Shown here: positions 10,923-21,484 of the stretch, piece after piece
How the letters are laid out: each line of letters starts with the position of its first letter
Position numbering within the stretch: the first letter of the stretch is position 1
DNA from: an uncultured Paracoccaceae bacterium
GTDB lineage: Bacteria > Pseudomonadota > Alphaproteobacteria > Rhodobacterales > Rhodobacteraceae
NCBI GenBank assembly: GCA_947497065.1
Contig: CANMEQ010000001.1
Location: 386,208 to 450,207 of the forward strand
Direction: 5' to 3'
Length of the DNA stretch: 64,000 nt
Notes under the pieces: generated by a model
Databases searched by the model: none
What the model was told of the DNA's origin: nothing
What the model saw: the letters and a program-made list of their open reading frames with translations, nothing else
Position numbers and translations under genes: made by a program

Positions 10923-11569
10923 GAGATGCCCTCTTTGTTCTTTAGATATGCGTAGTACGCCCACAACAGCCGCGCTGCAACCGACCGCCATGGGGACCAG
11001 TCTTCGGCCATTTTGCGAAAGGCGGCTTCTTTTGGGCGATCGGGGAGATCGTAGAGGCTGCGGGCCGCTTCTTGGAGGGCCAGATCGCCCGATGCAAAGA
11101 CATCGGCGCGGCCGAGGCTGAACATGGCGTAGACTTCGGCGGTCCACGGGCCGATGCCGGGCACGGCGACGAGTGTTTTGATGACATCGGCGTTGGGGGC
11201 TGTGCGCAGGGCGTCAAAATCGATGTCGGCGCGAGCCAGCTCGAAGGTGTAGCGGATTTTCTGGCGGCTGAGGCCCAAGGCGCGCAGCTGGTCTTCGGTG
11301 GCGGCGGCGCAGGATTGGGGGGTCGTGAGCCCTGCGTCTGACATGCGGCCCCAGATGGCGTGGGCGCTGGCGACGCTGACCTGCTGGCCCACGATGGCTG
11401 AGAGCAATTCGGCGAAGCCATCGGGTTTGCGGCGCAGAGGCAGCGGGCCGGTCAGCGTGTAGGCGTGGGCCATGCGCGGGCAGCGTTGGGCGAGCCATGC
11501 CATGCCCTGTTCCACGTCAGCGTCGGTTTCGATGATCCGGCCTATGGGGGCTGTATTAGGGGCGTTCAA
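10919..11569 (-). CDS. DNA-3-methyladenine glycosylase II-like (AlkA/HhH-GPD)
   Basis: About 216 residues. The helix-hairpin-helix VAVPGIGPWTAE is followed by the conserved Asp of the GPD motif in DVFASGDLALQ. The family excises alkylated bases from DNA. Start choice is uncertain: there is no ATG before the core fold. A TTG at 11569 overlaps the cobK stop (TTGA) in the style of its coupled neighbours; another TTG exists at 11584. Its place inside a cobalamin operon is unusual. It lacks the extra N-terminal domain of E. coli AlkA, being a short single-domain form. Confidence 0.85.
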   Translation of the reverse strand: MNAPNTAPIGRIIETDADVEQGMAWLAQRCPRMAHAYTLTGPLPLRRKPDGFAELLSAIVGQQVSVASAHAIWGRMSDAGLTTPQSCAAATEDQLRALGLSRQKIRYTFELARADIDFDALRTAPNADVIKTLVAVPGIGPWTAEVYAMFSLGRADVFASGDLALQEAARSLYDLPDRPKEAAFRKMAEDWSPWRSVAARLLWAYYAYLKNKEGIS

Positions 11570-12294
11570 AGTTCGGACGCCCAAAGGAGGACGTCTTGGG
11601 CGGTGTCAAACCGCATCACGTCGAGCGGTTTGGGGCGGGCAATCATGAGGACGGGGATTTGCAGTTGGCGCGCCGCTTCGAGTTTGCTGAACCCGCCAAG
11701 GCCCCCTGCGTTTTTCACCACCAGATGGGTGACGCCCAGCTGTTTGAACAGCGCCATTTCGCTGTCGAGGGTGAACGGGGGGCGGCCGATGATGAATTCG
11801 CCATTTTCAAAAGGCAGCGGCGCATCGGGCGGATCGATGGCGCGCACCAAGATGCGGCAGCCGGCCACGTTTGCGTATTGGCCCAAGGTTTGGCGGCCTG
11901 TGCCCAGAAACACGACCGAGCCTTCGGGCAGGTGCTGGGCTGCGTCTTCGGGGCTGTCGATTGTGGTCCAGCTGTCGTGGGCCGAGGGGGACCATGGGGG
12001 GCGCAAAACCTGCGCATATGGCATATTGATGTCGGCGCAGATCCGGGCGGTGCGCGCGGTGATTTCGGTGGCGAACGGATGCGTCGCGTCGATGACGGCG
12101 GTGATGCCTTGCGCTTTGAGTTCGGAGCGAAAGCCGTCTTCGCCGCCAAAGCCGCCGATGCGTGTGGGCACGGGCAGAGGCTGCGGGTTACGGGTGGCCC
12201 CGGCCAGTGAGGCCAGAACGGGGATGCCGGCGTCGGACAGGCCCCACGCAATTTGTTTGGCCTCTTGTGTGCCGGCCAACAGCAGAAGTGTCAT
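11566..12294 (-). CDS. cobK: Precorrin-6A reductase
   Basis: A 242-residue protein, MTLLLLAGTQEAKQIAWGL at the N-terminus, with DATHPFATEI at about residues 78-87; both are typical of CobK/CbiJ. It reduces the precorrin-6A macrocycle with NADPH in corrin ring synthesis. The ATG at 12294 overlaps the cbiD stop (ATGA) and replaces a longer frame start within cbiD. The next gene downstream is the DNA glycosylase. Confidence 0.93.
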   Translation of the reverse strand: MTLLLLAGTQEAKQIAWGLSDAGIPVLASLAGATRNPQPLPVPTRIGGFGGEDGFRSELKAQGITAVIDATHPFATEITARTARICADINMPYAQVLRPPWSPSAHDSWTTIDSPEDAAQHLPEGSVVFLGTGRQTLGQYANVAGCRILVRAIDPPDAPLPFENGEFIIGRPPFTLDSEMALFKQLGVTHLVVKNAGGLGGFSKLEAARQLQIPVLMIARPKPLDVMRFDTAQDVLLWASEL

Positions 12295-13364
12295 CCTTGG
12301 GTCCTTTCGACCTGCGCGAGAAGCGTGCCTGCCCGATCGATCACGACGACGGACAATCGGTTGGGAATCGCGGTTCCGAACAGGGAGCATGCCGCATCTG
12401 CCGCCTTGTTGGCAATAAGGTCTGCAAAGGGTTTGCCCGCTATTTCATAGGCTTGAAGGGCCGTATTGGCCTGCGCGAGGCGCGGATCGCCCATCCAATC
12501 GGCGAGCGTGTCGAAATTCACCTGCGAGCGGCCTGAGTGCAGATCGACCGCGCCTTGGGCGAGTTTGGTGAGTTTGCCGATGCCGCCGCCGATGGTGACA
12601 TGGTCGATGGGGTTGCGGCGCAGGTATTTAATCATGCCGCCTGCGAAATCGCCCATGTCGAGCATGGCGTGATCGGGCAGATCAAAGAGCCCCTGCACCA
12701 CCCGTTCGGAGGTGTTGCCGGTGCAGCCTGCTACATGGGTCAGCCCATCGGCGCGGGCCACATCGATGCCGCGATGAATCGACGCAATCCACGCGGCGCA
12801 GGAAAACGGGCGCACGATGCCGGTGGTGCCCAGCACCGAGAGCCCGCCGGTGATGCCGAGACGGGGGTTCCATGTTTTAAGGGCGATCGCGGCGCCATTG
12901 GGGATTGAGATCGTGATCGTTGCGTGGGGCGGTTGGTCGTAGAGGACGGCGGCGGCGGCGACTTCTTGGTCCATCATGGAGCGCGGCACTGGGTTGATGG
13001 CCGGATCGCCCACTGGGATGGGCAGGCCCGGTTTTGTGACTGTGCCCACACCCTCGCCCGCGCGGAATGTAACGCCGTTTGTGCCTGCGGAGACCCGCGC
13101 GAGAATGGTTGCGCCATGTGTCACGTCGGGGTCGTCGCCTGCGTCTTTGATGATGCCGGCTTCGACCCAGTCGGGGCCCGTTTCGTGCTGAGCCACGGTA
13201 AAGGTTGCGGTTTCGCCTTTGGGAAGGGTGATCGTGACACGGTCGGGCACGCCCTGCCCCCACAGGCCCGCCAGAGCGGCCTTGGTGGCGGCGGTCGCGC
13301 AGGCGCCCGTGGTCCAACCTCGGCGAAGCGGGGTGCGCGCGTTTTGATCAGGTGTCCCGGTCAT
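12291..13364 (-). CDS. cbiD: Cobalt-precorrin-5B (C1)-methyltransferase CbiD
   Basis: A 357-residue CbiD-family protein starting MTGTPDQNARTPLRRGWTTGACATAATKAAL. It methylates C1 of the corrin ring. The N-terminal RRGWTTGACATAA and the glycine-rich segment VTIGGGIGKLTKLAQG (about residues 245-260) are family features. ATG at 13364 is preferred to a TTG two codons upstream. CbiD is named for the anaerobic route, whereas cobK is also used in the aerobic one; the combination is seen in alphaproteobacteria. It is divergent from cobA across 95 bp. Confidence 0.94.
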   Translation of the reverse strand: MTGTPDQNARTPLRRGWTTGACATAATKAALAGLWGQGVPDRVTITLPKGETATFTVAQHETGPDWVEAGIIKDAGDDPDVTHGATILARVSAGTNGVTFRAGEGVGTVTKPGLPIPVGDPAINPVPRSMMDQEVAAAAVLYDQPPHATITISIPNGAAIALKTWNPRLGITGGLSVLGTTGIVRPFSCAAWIASIHRGIDVARADGLTHVAGCTGNTSERVVQGLFDLPDHAMLDMGDFAGGMIKYLRRNPIDHVTIGGGIGKLTKLAQGAVDLHSGRSQVNFDTLADWMGDPRLAQANTALQAYEIAGKPFADLIANKAADAACSLFGTAIPNRLSVVVIDRAGTLLAQVERTQG

Positions 13365-13459
13365 GGGCAAACCTTAACGGGCTGTGCGGATGACGCCAAT
13401 CCACAAAGCGGCGTCGCGTTGCGGCTTTCGCCCCGTTTCAAAGCGGTCCATAAAGGGGC

Positions 13460-14323
13460 ATGACTGATTTGCTGCATTCTGCCCCCGCCCTGCCCGAGAC
13501 GACCTGGCCCACATTGGAGCCCGGTTGGGTTTGGCTGTGTGGTGCGGGCCCCGGTGACCCTGGGTTGCTGACGTTGCATGCCCTCAACGCGCTGCGGCAG
13601 GCGGATGTGGTGATTTATGATGCCTTGGTGCAGGAGGCGATTTTGGACTGGGCCCCGCAGGCCGAGCATATTTATGCGGGCAAGCGTGGTGGCAAACCCT
13701 CGGCAAAGCAGCGCGATATTTCCTTGCATCTGGTTGAGCTGGCTGAGGCGGGTAAGAAAGTGCTTCGGCTGAAGGGCGGCGATCCGTTTGTGTTCGGGCG
13801 CGGTGGCGAAGAGGCGCAGACGCTGGTGCAACATGGTGTGCCCGTGCGGATTATTCCCGGCATTTCAGCGGGGATTGGCGGGTTGGCCTATGCGGGTATT
13901 CCGGTGACGCACCGCGATGTGAACCAATCGGTGACCTTTGTGACGGGGCATGACCAATCGGGCAAGACGCCCTCCTCGTTGGATTGGGGCGCGATTGCGC
14001 GCGGGTCGCAGGTGATTGTGATTTACATGGGGATGAAACATGTGGCGCAGATTTCGCGCCAGTTGATGGAGGGGGGCCGTGCGCCCAATGAACCCGTTGC
14101 GGTGGTGACCTCGGCCACCACCACAGATCAGACTGTGATTGAGACGACATTGGTGAATCTGGAGGCTGATATTGCCAAGGCCGGGTTGGCGCCGCCTGCG
14201 ATTATTTGTGTGGGTCACGCGGTGCGGATGCGAGATGTATTGGATTGGCAGGCGCAGGCGGCGGGTGTGCCGCCAGTGAACCTTGACCCCTTGGGGCGTG
14301 GCCGCCCTGCCGAGAGTGCCTGA
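13460..14323 (+). CDS. cobA: Uroporphyrinogen-III C-methyltransferase
   Basis: A 287-residue SUMT. GAGPGDPGLLTLHA (about residues 29-42) and RLKGGDPFVFGRGGEE (about residues 97-112) are the two SAM-methyltransferase signatures. It makes precorrin-2 from uroporphyrinogen III, the branch point to cobalamin. It is a stand-alone SUMT, not fused to a CysG oxidase/ferrochelatase part. It starts a plus-strand pair with cobB, 6 bp apart, divergent from cbiD. Confidence 0.95.
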   Translation: MTDLLHSAPALPETTWPTLEPGWVWLCGAGPGDPGLLTLHALNALRQADVVIYDALVQEAILDWAPQAEHIYAGKRGGKPSAKQRDISLHLVELAEAGKKVLRLKGGDPFVFGRGGEEAQTLVQHGVPVRIIPGISAGIGGLAYAGIPVTHRDVNQSVTFVTGHDQSGKTPSSLDWGAIARGSQVIVIYMGMKHVAQISRQLMEGGRAPNEPVAVVTSATTTDQTVIETTLVNLEADIAKAGLAPPAIICVGHAVRMRDVLDWQAQAAGVPPVNLDPLGRGRPAESA

Positions 14324-14329
14324 CGCGCG

Positions 14330-15598
14330 ATGCGGGGGTTGATCATTGCTGCCCCGTCTTCGGGGTCGGGGAAAACCACAATAACATTGGGCCTGTTGCG
14401 GGCGTTGCGCCGTGCGGGGCATGGGGTGCGATCTGCGAAATCGGGGCCTGATTATATTGACCCCGCGTTTCATGCGGCGGCCAGTGGGCAACCGTGTGTG
14501 AATTTGGATGCCTGGGCCATGACGCCGGACCGGATTGAAGGCTTGGTCGCGGGGGACTGCGATATCATCATTGAAGGGGCGATGGGGCTGTTTGACGGCG
14601 CGCCGCCCTTTGGTGCGGGGGCCACGGCGGATTTGGCGCGGCAGTTGGGCTTGCCTGTGGTGTTAGTGGTGAATGCTGCGGGGATGTCACAGTCGGTTGC
14701 GGCGTTGGTGCAAGGCTTTGCGCAGTTTGATCCCGAGGTCCGCATTGCGGGGGTGATTTTGAACAATGTCGGGTCGGATCGGCATCGTGATATGATGATG
14801 CAAGCGATGAAACCCGTTGGGGTGCCTGTATTGGCGTGCATTCCACGGGCGGCGGAACTGGCGCGACCGTCGCGGCATTTGGGGCTGGTGCAAGCCGGTG
14901 AAATGCCGGATTTGGAGCCGTTTTTAGAGGCGGCCGCGGATGTGATGGCGGCCCATGTTGATCTGACGGATTTGCGCGCGCTGATGCGGCGGGCTGAGCT
15001 TTCCGCGGCACCGCTGGAGAGGCCATCTGGCGGGCCAAAGCGGATTGCAGTGGCGCGCGATGCGGCGTTTTCGTTTGTTTATCCGCACCAGATTGCGGAT
15101 TGGGAGGCTGCGGGCACGCAGGTTTTGTGGTTTTCGCCCCTCGCCGATGAGGCCGTGCCAGAGGCGGAGGCGGTGTTTTTGCCAGGGGGCTATCCGGAGC
15201 TTTATGCGGGTCAATTGGCGGGTAACTCGATATTCATGCAAAGCCTGAGGGATGCTGCGCAATGTTCTGATATTTATGGGGAATGTGGTGGATACATGAC
15301 CTTGGGCGAGCGGTTGGTTGACGCGGATGGCGTGGCCCATGAGATGGCTGGGCTTTTGGGGTTGGTGACCAGTTTTGCGGATCGAAAGCTCCATTTGGGA
15401 TACCGCCGATTGACGGGATTGAGCGCGCTGAAACAGGGGCGGTATTTGGCACATGAGTTTCATTACGCCACGACCGTATCGGCCCAAGGGGTGCCGTTGT
15501 TTTCGGCGCAAGATGCCACAGGGGCTGATTTGGACCCGATGGGGTTGGTGGAAGGCCGCGTGGCGGGATCGTTTGCGCATATTATTGATGTGATCTGA
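14330..15598 (+). CDS. cobB: Cobyrinate a,c-diamide synthase
   Basis: A 422-residue enzyme with an N-terminal ATP-binding synthetase domain (P-loop APSSGSGKTT, residues 8-17; KSGPDYIDPAFH) and a C-terminal class I glutamine amidotransferase-like domain containing GGYPELYA and the YGECGGYM nucleophile Cys (about residue 322). It amidates the a and c side chains of the corrin ring using glutamine. The start follows cobA by 6 bp, so the two are co-expressed. Confidence 0.95.
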   Translation: MRGLIIAAPSSGSGKTTITLGLLRALRRAGHGVRSAKSGPDYIDPAFHAAASGQPCVNLDAWAMTPDRIEGLVAGDCDIIIEGAMGLFDGAPPFGAGATADLARQLGLPVVLVVNAAGMSQSVAALVQGFAQFDPEVRIAGVILNNVGSDRHRDMMMQAMKPVGVPVLACIPRAAELARPSRHLGLVQAGEMPDLEPFLEAAADVMAAHVDLTDLRALMRRAELSAAPLERPSGGPKRIAVARDAAFSFVYPHQIADWEAAGTQVLWFSPLADEAVPEAEAVFLPGGYPELYAGQLAGNSIFMQSLRDAAQCSDIYGECGGYMTLGERLVDADGVAHEMAGLLGLVTSFADRKLHLGYRRLTGLSALKQGRYLAHEFHYATTVSAQGVPLFSAQDATGADLDPMGLVEGRVAGSFAHIIDVI

Positions 15599-15650
15599 AA
15601 ACCCCGTGATTGGGATTGCTAAATGCAAGTGCTGCGCGTAGCGATTGTGC

Positions 15651-16916
15651 ATGAGTGAAACGTTCCCCTCCCCATCCGACCCTCAGGCCGATGCGCGAGC
15701 TAAGCGCAACGTCGCGGTTTTGGTTTTAGCGCAGGCCATTTTGGGCGCGCAGATGCCGATGATTTTTGTTGTGGCCGGATTGGCCGGCAAGCAATTGGCC
15801 AGCAACATCTGTTTTGCCACGCTGCCCATTTCGTTGATTATTTTCGGATCGATGACCACCGCGCCGTGGATTTCGCCATTTATGCAGAAATACGGGCGGC
15901 GTTTGGGGTTTGTGATTGGGGCCTTGTCCGGGGCGCTGGGGGCTGCGGTGGCGGCCTATGGGTTGTACATCGGGTCGTTCACGGTGCTTTTGATCGGGTC
16001 CTATTTCACGGGTATTTATATGTCGGCCCAAGGGTTTTACCGGTTTGCGGCGGCGGACACGGCCTCGGACACGTTCAAGCCCAAGGCGATTTCTTATGTG
16101 ATGGCGGGCGGGTTGCTGTCGGCTATTTTGGGGCCGCAGTTGAACAAGTTGGTCGAAGGCAGTTTTGTGGTGCCGTTTCTGGGCACCTATTTGGCGATCA
16201 TCGGGTTGAACTTGGTCGGGTTGCTGTTGTTTTTCGCATTGGATTTGCCCAAGGGCACACGCAACACCCCTGCCCCTGTTGATGCGGTGGTGCCGCGCAC
16301 GCGGGGGGCGCTGTTGCGTGATCCTAACATTATCGTCGCGATGATTGTGGGATTGGTGGCCTATTCGTTGATGAATTTGGTGATGACATCCACGCCGCTG
16401 GCGGTCGTGGGTTGCGGGTATAGTTTGGACAATGCCAATGACATCGTATCGGCCCATGTGTTGGCGATGTTCGCCCCGAGCTTTTTCACCGGACATTTGA
16501 TTGTGCGCTTTGGCGTGAAACGGATCATGTCTGCGGGATTGGTGATATTGACGGCGGCTGGGTTGGCCGCCCTGGCGGGTGTGAGCTTTGCGGAAAGTGA
16601 CCAGCCGTCGTTGGTGAGTTTTTACGCGGCTTTGATTTTGCTAGGGTTGGGCTGGAATTTCGGGTTCATCGGGGCCACGACATTGCTGACCTCATCGCAC
16701 AATGCGGCGGAGCGCGGTGTTGTTCAGGGGCTCAACGATATGGTTGTGTTCGGGTCGGTGACGATGGCGTCGCTGGCGTCGGGCGGATTGATGAATTGTT
16801 CAGGCGGCGTGCCGATTGAAGGCTGGTCTGCGGTGAACGCCGCCATGGCACCGTTTTTGATGCTGGCGGCGGGCGCGTTGATTTGGTTGACGGTGAAGTC
16901 GCGCAGAGCCGCCTAA
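15651..16916 (+). CDS. MFS transporter
   Basis: A 421-residue membrane protein with about 12 hydrophobic segments, starting MSETFPSPSDPQADARAKRN. The cytoplasmic loop QKYGRRLGF (about residues 80-88) is the MFS loop 2-3 motif. Substrate cannot be assigned. It lies 52 bp after cobB in the same direction and could be co-transcribed, but no cobalamin-specific feature is visible. It ends convergent with the next minus-strand operon. Confidence 0.85.
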   Translation: MSETFPSPSDPQADARAKRNVAVLVLAQAILGAQMPMIFVVAGLAGKQLASNICFATLPISLIIFGSMTTAPWISPFMQKYGRRLGFVIGALSGALGAAVAAYGLYIGSFTVLLIGSYFTGIYMSAQGFYRFAAADTASDTFKPKAISYVMAGGLLSAILGPQLNKLVEGSFVVPFLGTYLAIIGLNLVGLLLFFALDLPKGTRNTPAPVDAVVPRTRGALLRDPNIIVAMIVGLVAYSLMNLVMTSTPLAVVGCGYSLDNANDIVSAHVLAMFAPSFFTGHLIVRFGVKRIMSAGLVILTAAGLAALAGVSFAESDQPSLVSFYAALILLGLGWNFGFIGATTLLTSSHNAAERGVVQGLNDMVVFGSVTMASLASGGLMNCSGGVPIEGWSAVNAAMAPFLMLAAGALIWLTVKSRRAA

Positions 16917-16968
16917 GGCCAGAGCGGTGAGCCATGGTCTGATGATGGAGGCCTGTTGATTTAGGCTG

Positions 16969-17742
16969 TTAGCGCAGGCCCAGTGTCATGGCCCAACGGG
17001 CGAGACGCAGACGGTCGCGCAGCGGGCTGAGGCCCACGGCGCCGTCGGCCACGCGGGCGGGCTCGGATGCGATTTGCAGCAATATTGGTTTGGCCATCCA
17101 TGCCTCTATCAAGGCCGCGCGGGCCTGCGGTGGGAGACGTTTGGCGACCTTGCGTGCGGAGCCTGCATCGGCTGCGGCGTTGAGCGCGAGGGTCGTGATC
17201 CCTTCGCGGGTGCCGTTGACCAGCGGGACACGCCCCGACGCCTCGAGCGCGCTGACGGCGGCCAGATAGCGCGATGTGGCGGTGGCGGCGCCGATGTTGG
17301 TGACCGCCAATTTCTGATCGTCTGGCGCCCCCAGAAGGCGCGCGGCTTGCCACATCAATGTGCCGCCCGTGTTGCGCAAATATTCGACGAAGTGTTGCGC
17401 GTCTTCAAAGGCATCTTTGTAGACATCCCAGCGGCGCGAGGCGACCACGGCATCGAGGGCCTCGGCCGCTTCGGTGTCGAGAGTTTGGGTCAGCGGTGTG
17501 GTGACTTCATGGGCGCGCACGGGTTTGCCGGTGGCGATTTCATCCAGAGCGTCGCGCCACCATTGAAGGCGCATTTCTGCGATCATTGGTTCTTGGGTGA
17601 CCCATGGGGCGCGGGAGACTTCGACGTTGAAGGCGTAGAGCGGGAACAGGATTTCACGGGCCTGCGGTGGGCAGGCCATAGCGGCGCGGAAGCGGTCTGG
17701 ATCGCCGCGATCTACGATTTGGGCGCAGGCGGTGAGGCTCAT
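16969..17742 (-). CDS. Squalene/phytoene synthase-family protein (NDUFAF6-like)
   Basis: A 257-residue all-helical isoprenoid-synthase-fold protein. The first Asp-rich metal motif of real phytoene synthases is replaced by FPLYAFNVEVSR, while parts of the second region (DAFEDAQHFVEYLRNTGG) are kept. This pattern fits the NDUFAF6-type branch, linked in mitochondria to complex I assembly, rather than carotenoid synthesis. Its start overlaps the cimA stop by ATGA. Role here is therefore uncertain; an enzyme with altered metal binding is also possible. Confidence 0.8.
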   Translation of the reverse strand: MSLTACAQIVDRGDPDRFRAAMACPPQAREILFPLYAFNVEVSRAPWVTQEPMIAEMRLQWWRDALDEIATGKPVRAHEVTTPLTQTLDTEAAEALDAVVASRRWDVYKDAFEDAQHFVEYLRNTGGTLMWQAARLLGAPDDQKLAVTNIGAATATSRYLAAVSALEASGRVPLVNGTREGITTLALNAAADAGSARKVAKRLPPQARAALIEAWMAKPILLQIASEPARVADGAVGLSPLRDRLRLARWAMTLGLR

Positions 17743-19363
17743 GATGTGGCCTCGGCCGCGCCGTCGCGGACCAGTTTCCAGCGGATCGCATCCACCAGCG
17801 CATCAAAGGAAGCGTCAACGATATTGGCGCTGACGCCCACGGTGGACCAGGCCACGCCCTGCCCGTCTTCGCTGTCGATGATGACGCGGGTTACGGCTTC
17901 GGTGCCCCCATTCGTGATGCGGACTTTAAAGTCGGTCAGGCGGATGTCATCGACGTGTTTTGCGTATGAGCCGAGGTCTTTGACCAAGGCGCGGCTGAGG
18001 GCGTTGACGGGGCCTTGGTCAGAGCCGATGGGGCTGAGGCTTTCGGACACGCTGAGGAGTTTTTCACCGTCGACGTGGACGACGACCACGGCCTCGGACA
18101 GGGACATCATCTCGCCGCGGGCGTTGCGGCGGCGCTCGATCGTGACGCGGTAGCGGTCGATTTCAAAGAAGGACGGCATGACGCCCAGTTCTTCGCGCGC
18201 CAACAGCTCAAACGAGGCTTGGGCGGTATCGTAGGTGTAGCCCACCGCTTCGCGGTCTTTGATACGGTCAAGGATGCGTTGCAGGGCGGGATCGCCTTTG
18301 GCGACCTCGAGGCCCATGCCTGCGAGGCGTTCGCGCAGGTTGGATTGGCCCGCTTGGTTGGACATGGGGATGATGCGGCTGTTGCCGACCAAGGCGGGGT
18401 CGATGTGTTCGTAGGTGGTTGGGTCTTTTGCGATGGCGCTAGCGTGCAGACCTGCCTTGTGCGCGAAGGCCGACGGGCCAACAAAAGCGGCCTGTTTGTG
18501 GGGGACGCGGTTGAGGATATCGTCGAGCGTGCGCGACGCTTTTTTCAATGTTTTCAATGCGTCAGCGGTGACGCCGGTTTCGAACTGGCTGGCAAAGGGT
18601 TCTTTGAGGGCCAAGGTCGGGATTAATGTGGTGAGGTTCGCGTTGCCGCAGCGTTCGCCGAGGCCGTTGAGCGTGCCTTGGATTTGGCGCGCACCAGCGG
18701 AGACGGCGACGAGGGAGTTGGCGACCGCGTTTTCGGTGTCGTTGTGGGTGTGGATGCCGATGTGATCGCCGGGCACGCCCGCGTCGATCAGGGCGCGTAC
18801 GCCGGCGCGCACGTCGTGGGGCAACGCGCCGCCGTTGGTGTCGCACAGCACAACCCAGCGCGCGCCTGCATCATAGGCGGCTTTGGCGGCGGCCAAGGTA
18901 TAGTCGCGGTTGGATTTCAACCCGTCGAAGTAGTGTTCGGCGTCAAACAGGGCTTCGCGCCCTTGGGCCACGATGTGTTCGATTGAGGCGGTGATGTTGT
19001 CGATGTTGTCGGCGAGCGGGATGCCGAGGGCGGTTTCGACGTGGAAGTCGTGGGTTTTGCCGACCAGACAGACGGCGGGGGTTTTAGCGTTCATCACGGC
19101 GGCCAGAACATCATCGTTGTCCGCTGAGCGCCCTGCCCGTTTGGTCATGCCAAAGGCGGTCATGGTGGCGCGGGTTTTGGGGGCGGCATCGAAAAAGTCG
19201 CTGTCGGTGGGGTTGGCACCGGGCCAGCCGCCTTCGATGTAGTCGACACCGAGGGCGTCGAGCACGGCGCAGACTTGGTGCTTTTCGTCCGTGGAGAATT
19301 GCACGCCTTGGGTTTGCTGGCCGTCGCGCAGGGTGGTGTCGTAGAGGTAGAGACGTTCGCGGG

Positions 19364-19367
<4 letters not shown>
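17739..19367 (-). CDS. cimA: (R)-citramalate synthase
   Basis: A 542-residue DRE-TIM metallolyase. [11 protein letters not shown] (residues 8-18) and [13 protein letters not shown] (about residues 206-218) carry the metal- and acid-binding residues, and the C-terminal leucine-type regulatory domain is complete. The long form and [14 protein letters not shown] match the citramalate synthase (CimA, TIGR00977-type) subgroup rather than LeuA. It condenses acetyl-CoA and pyruvate for isoleucine synthesis. ATGA overlaps join it to cysS upstream and the NDUFAF6-like gene downstream. Confidence 0.92.
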
Positions 19368-20782
<1,415 letters not shown>

Positions 20783-21007
20783 TTCGTTTCGCCTTGATAC
20801 GCCCGTGCCTGCGCAGGGGGATGCTCGTTTTCAGCCGTGCGGGGCTTAGCAAGTTCAGGGATCAGATGAAACGTGAAAGAGCGGCCCGCGACGGAAGTCA
20901 GCAGGGAATAATAATGCAACAAATGATGCGTGTGCGTTTCATGCTGCATTGCTAGCCTGTGCGCGGCGATAAATCAACGCGCAAAACGGGCCGCTTTGAG
21001 GTCTGTG

Positions 21008-21406
21008 TTAATCGTATTGGACGACTTCGAATTCGATATCGTTGGCGTCTTTGAAATAGAAGCGGCGGCCCGGTTCGTAGTCTTGGTGGGAATAGGTTTC
21101 GATGTCGTGGGCTTTGACGCGGGCCTCTGTTGCGTCGAGGTCGGGGACGACGATGCCGAGGTGGTTGAGGGCGGCGCGCTGGGTGTAGGTGGAGGTGGGG
21201 TTCTCGGACGGTGAGGCATCGGCGCCGGTGTAGAGGGCGAGATATGTGTCGTCGGATCCGATGTGCATGGAGTAGCCGTCGTAGATGGAGGCCCCTTCCC
21301 AACGGATTTTCCAGCCAAAGACGTCGCACAAAAAGGCGGCGGTGCCGTGGATATTGGCCACGGTGACGTTGAGGTGTTCGAGACGGGCGGGTGTTGAATT
21401 TGGCAT
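21008..21406 (-). CDS. VOC (glyoxalase/bleomycin-resistance/dioxygenase) family protein
   Basis: A 132-residue protein of two beta-alpha-beta-beta-beta repeats, with metal-type residues in LEHLNVTV (residues 9-16) and LNHLGIVV and the closing FKDANDIEFEVVQYD. The ATG at 21406 follows AGGAGA, so the longer frame is rejected. It is divergent from soxR across 78 bp containing a SoxR-type operator, which suggests it may be a direct SoxR target. Specific activity unknown. Confidence 0.85.
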   Translation of the reverse strand: MPNSTPARLEHLNVTVANIHGTAAFLCDVFGWKIRWEGASIYDGYSMHIGSDDTYLALYTGADASPSENPTSTYTQRAALNHLGIVVPDLDATEARVKAHDIETYSHQDYEPGRRFYFKDANDIEFEVVQYD

Positions 21407-21448
21407 TTGAAATCTCCTGTGGATGTTTGTGGTGGGATTTGTGTAATT

Positions 21449-21466
21449 TCTCAAGTGCGCTTTAGA
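21449..21466. promoter_or_regulatory. SoxR-type operator between the VOC gene and soxR
   Basis: TCTCAAGTGCGCTTTAGA has the CCTCAAG-N4-CTTGAGG layout of SoxR boxes: the inner six-base arms CTCAAG and CTTTAG, four-base spacer, one arm mismatch. It ends 18 bp before the soxR ATG and lies 43 bp before the VOC ATG, so it could control both divergent genes. Confidence 0.6.
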
Positions 21467-21484
21467 TCAAGAGGAATTTTTGTG

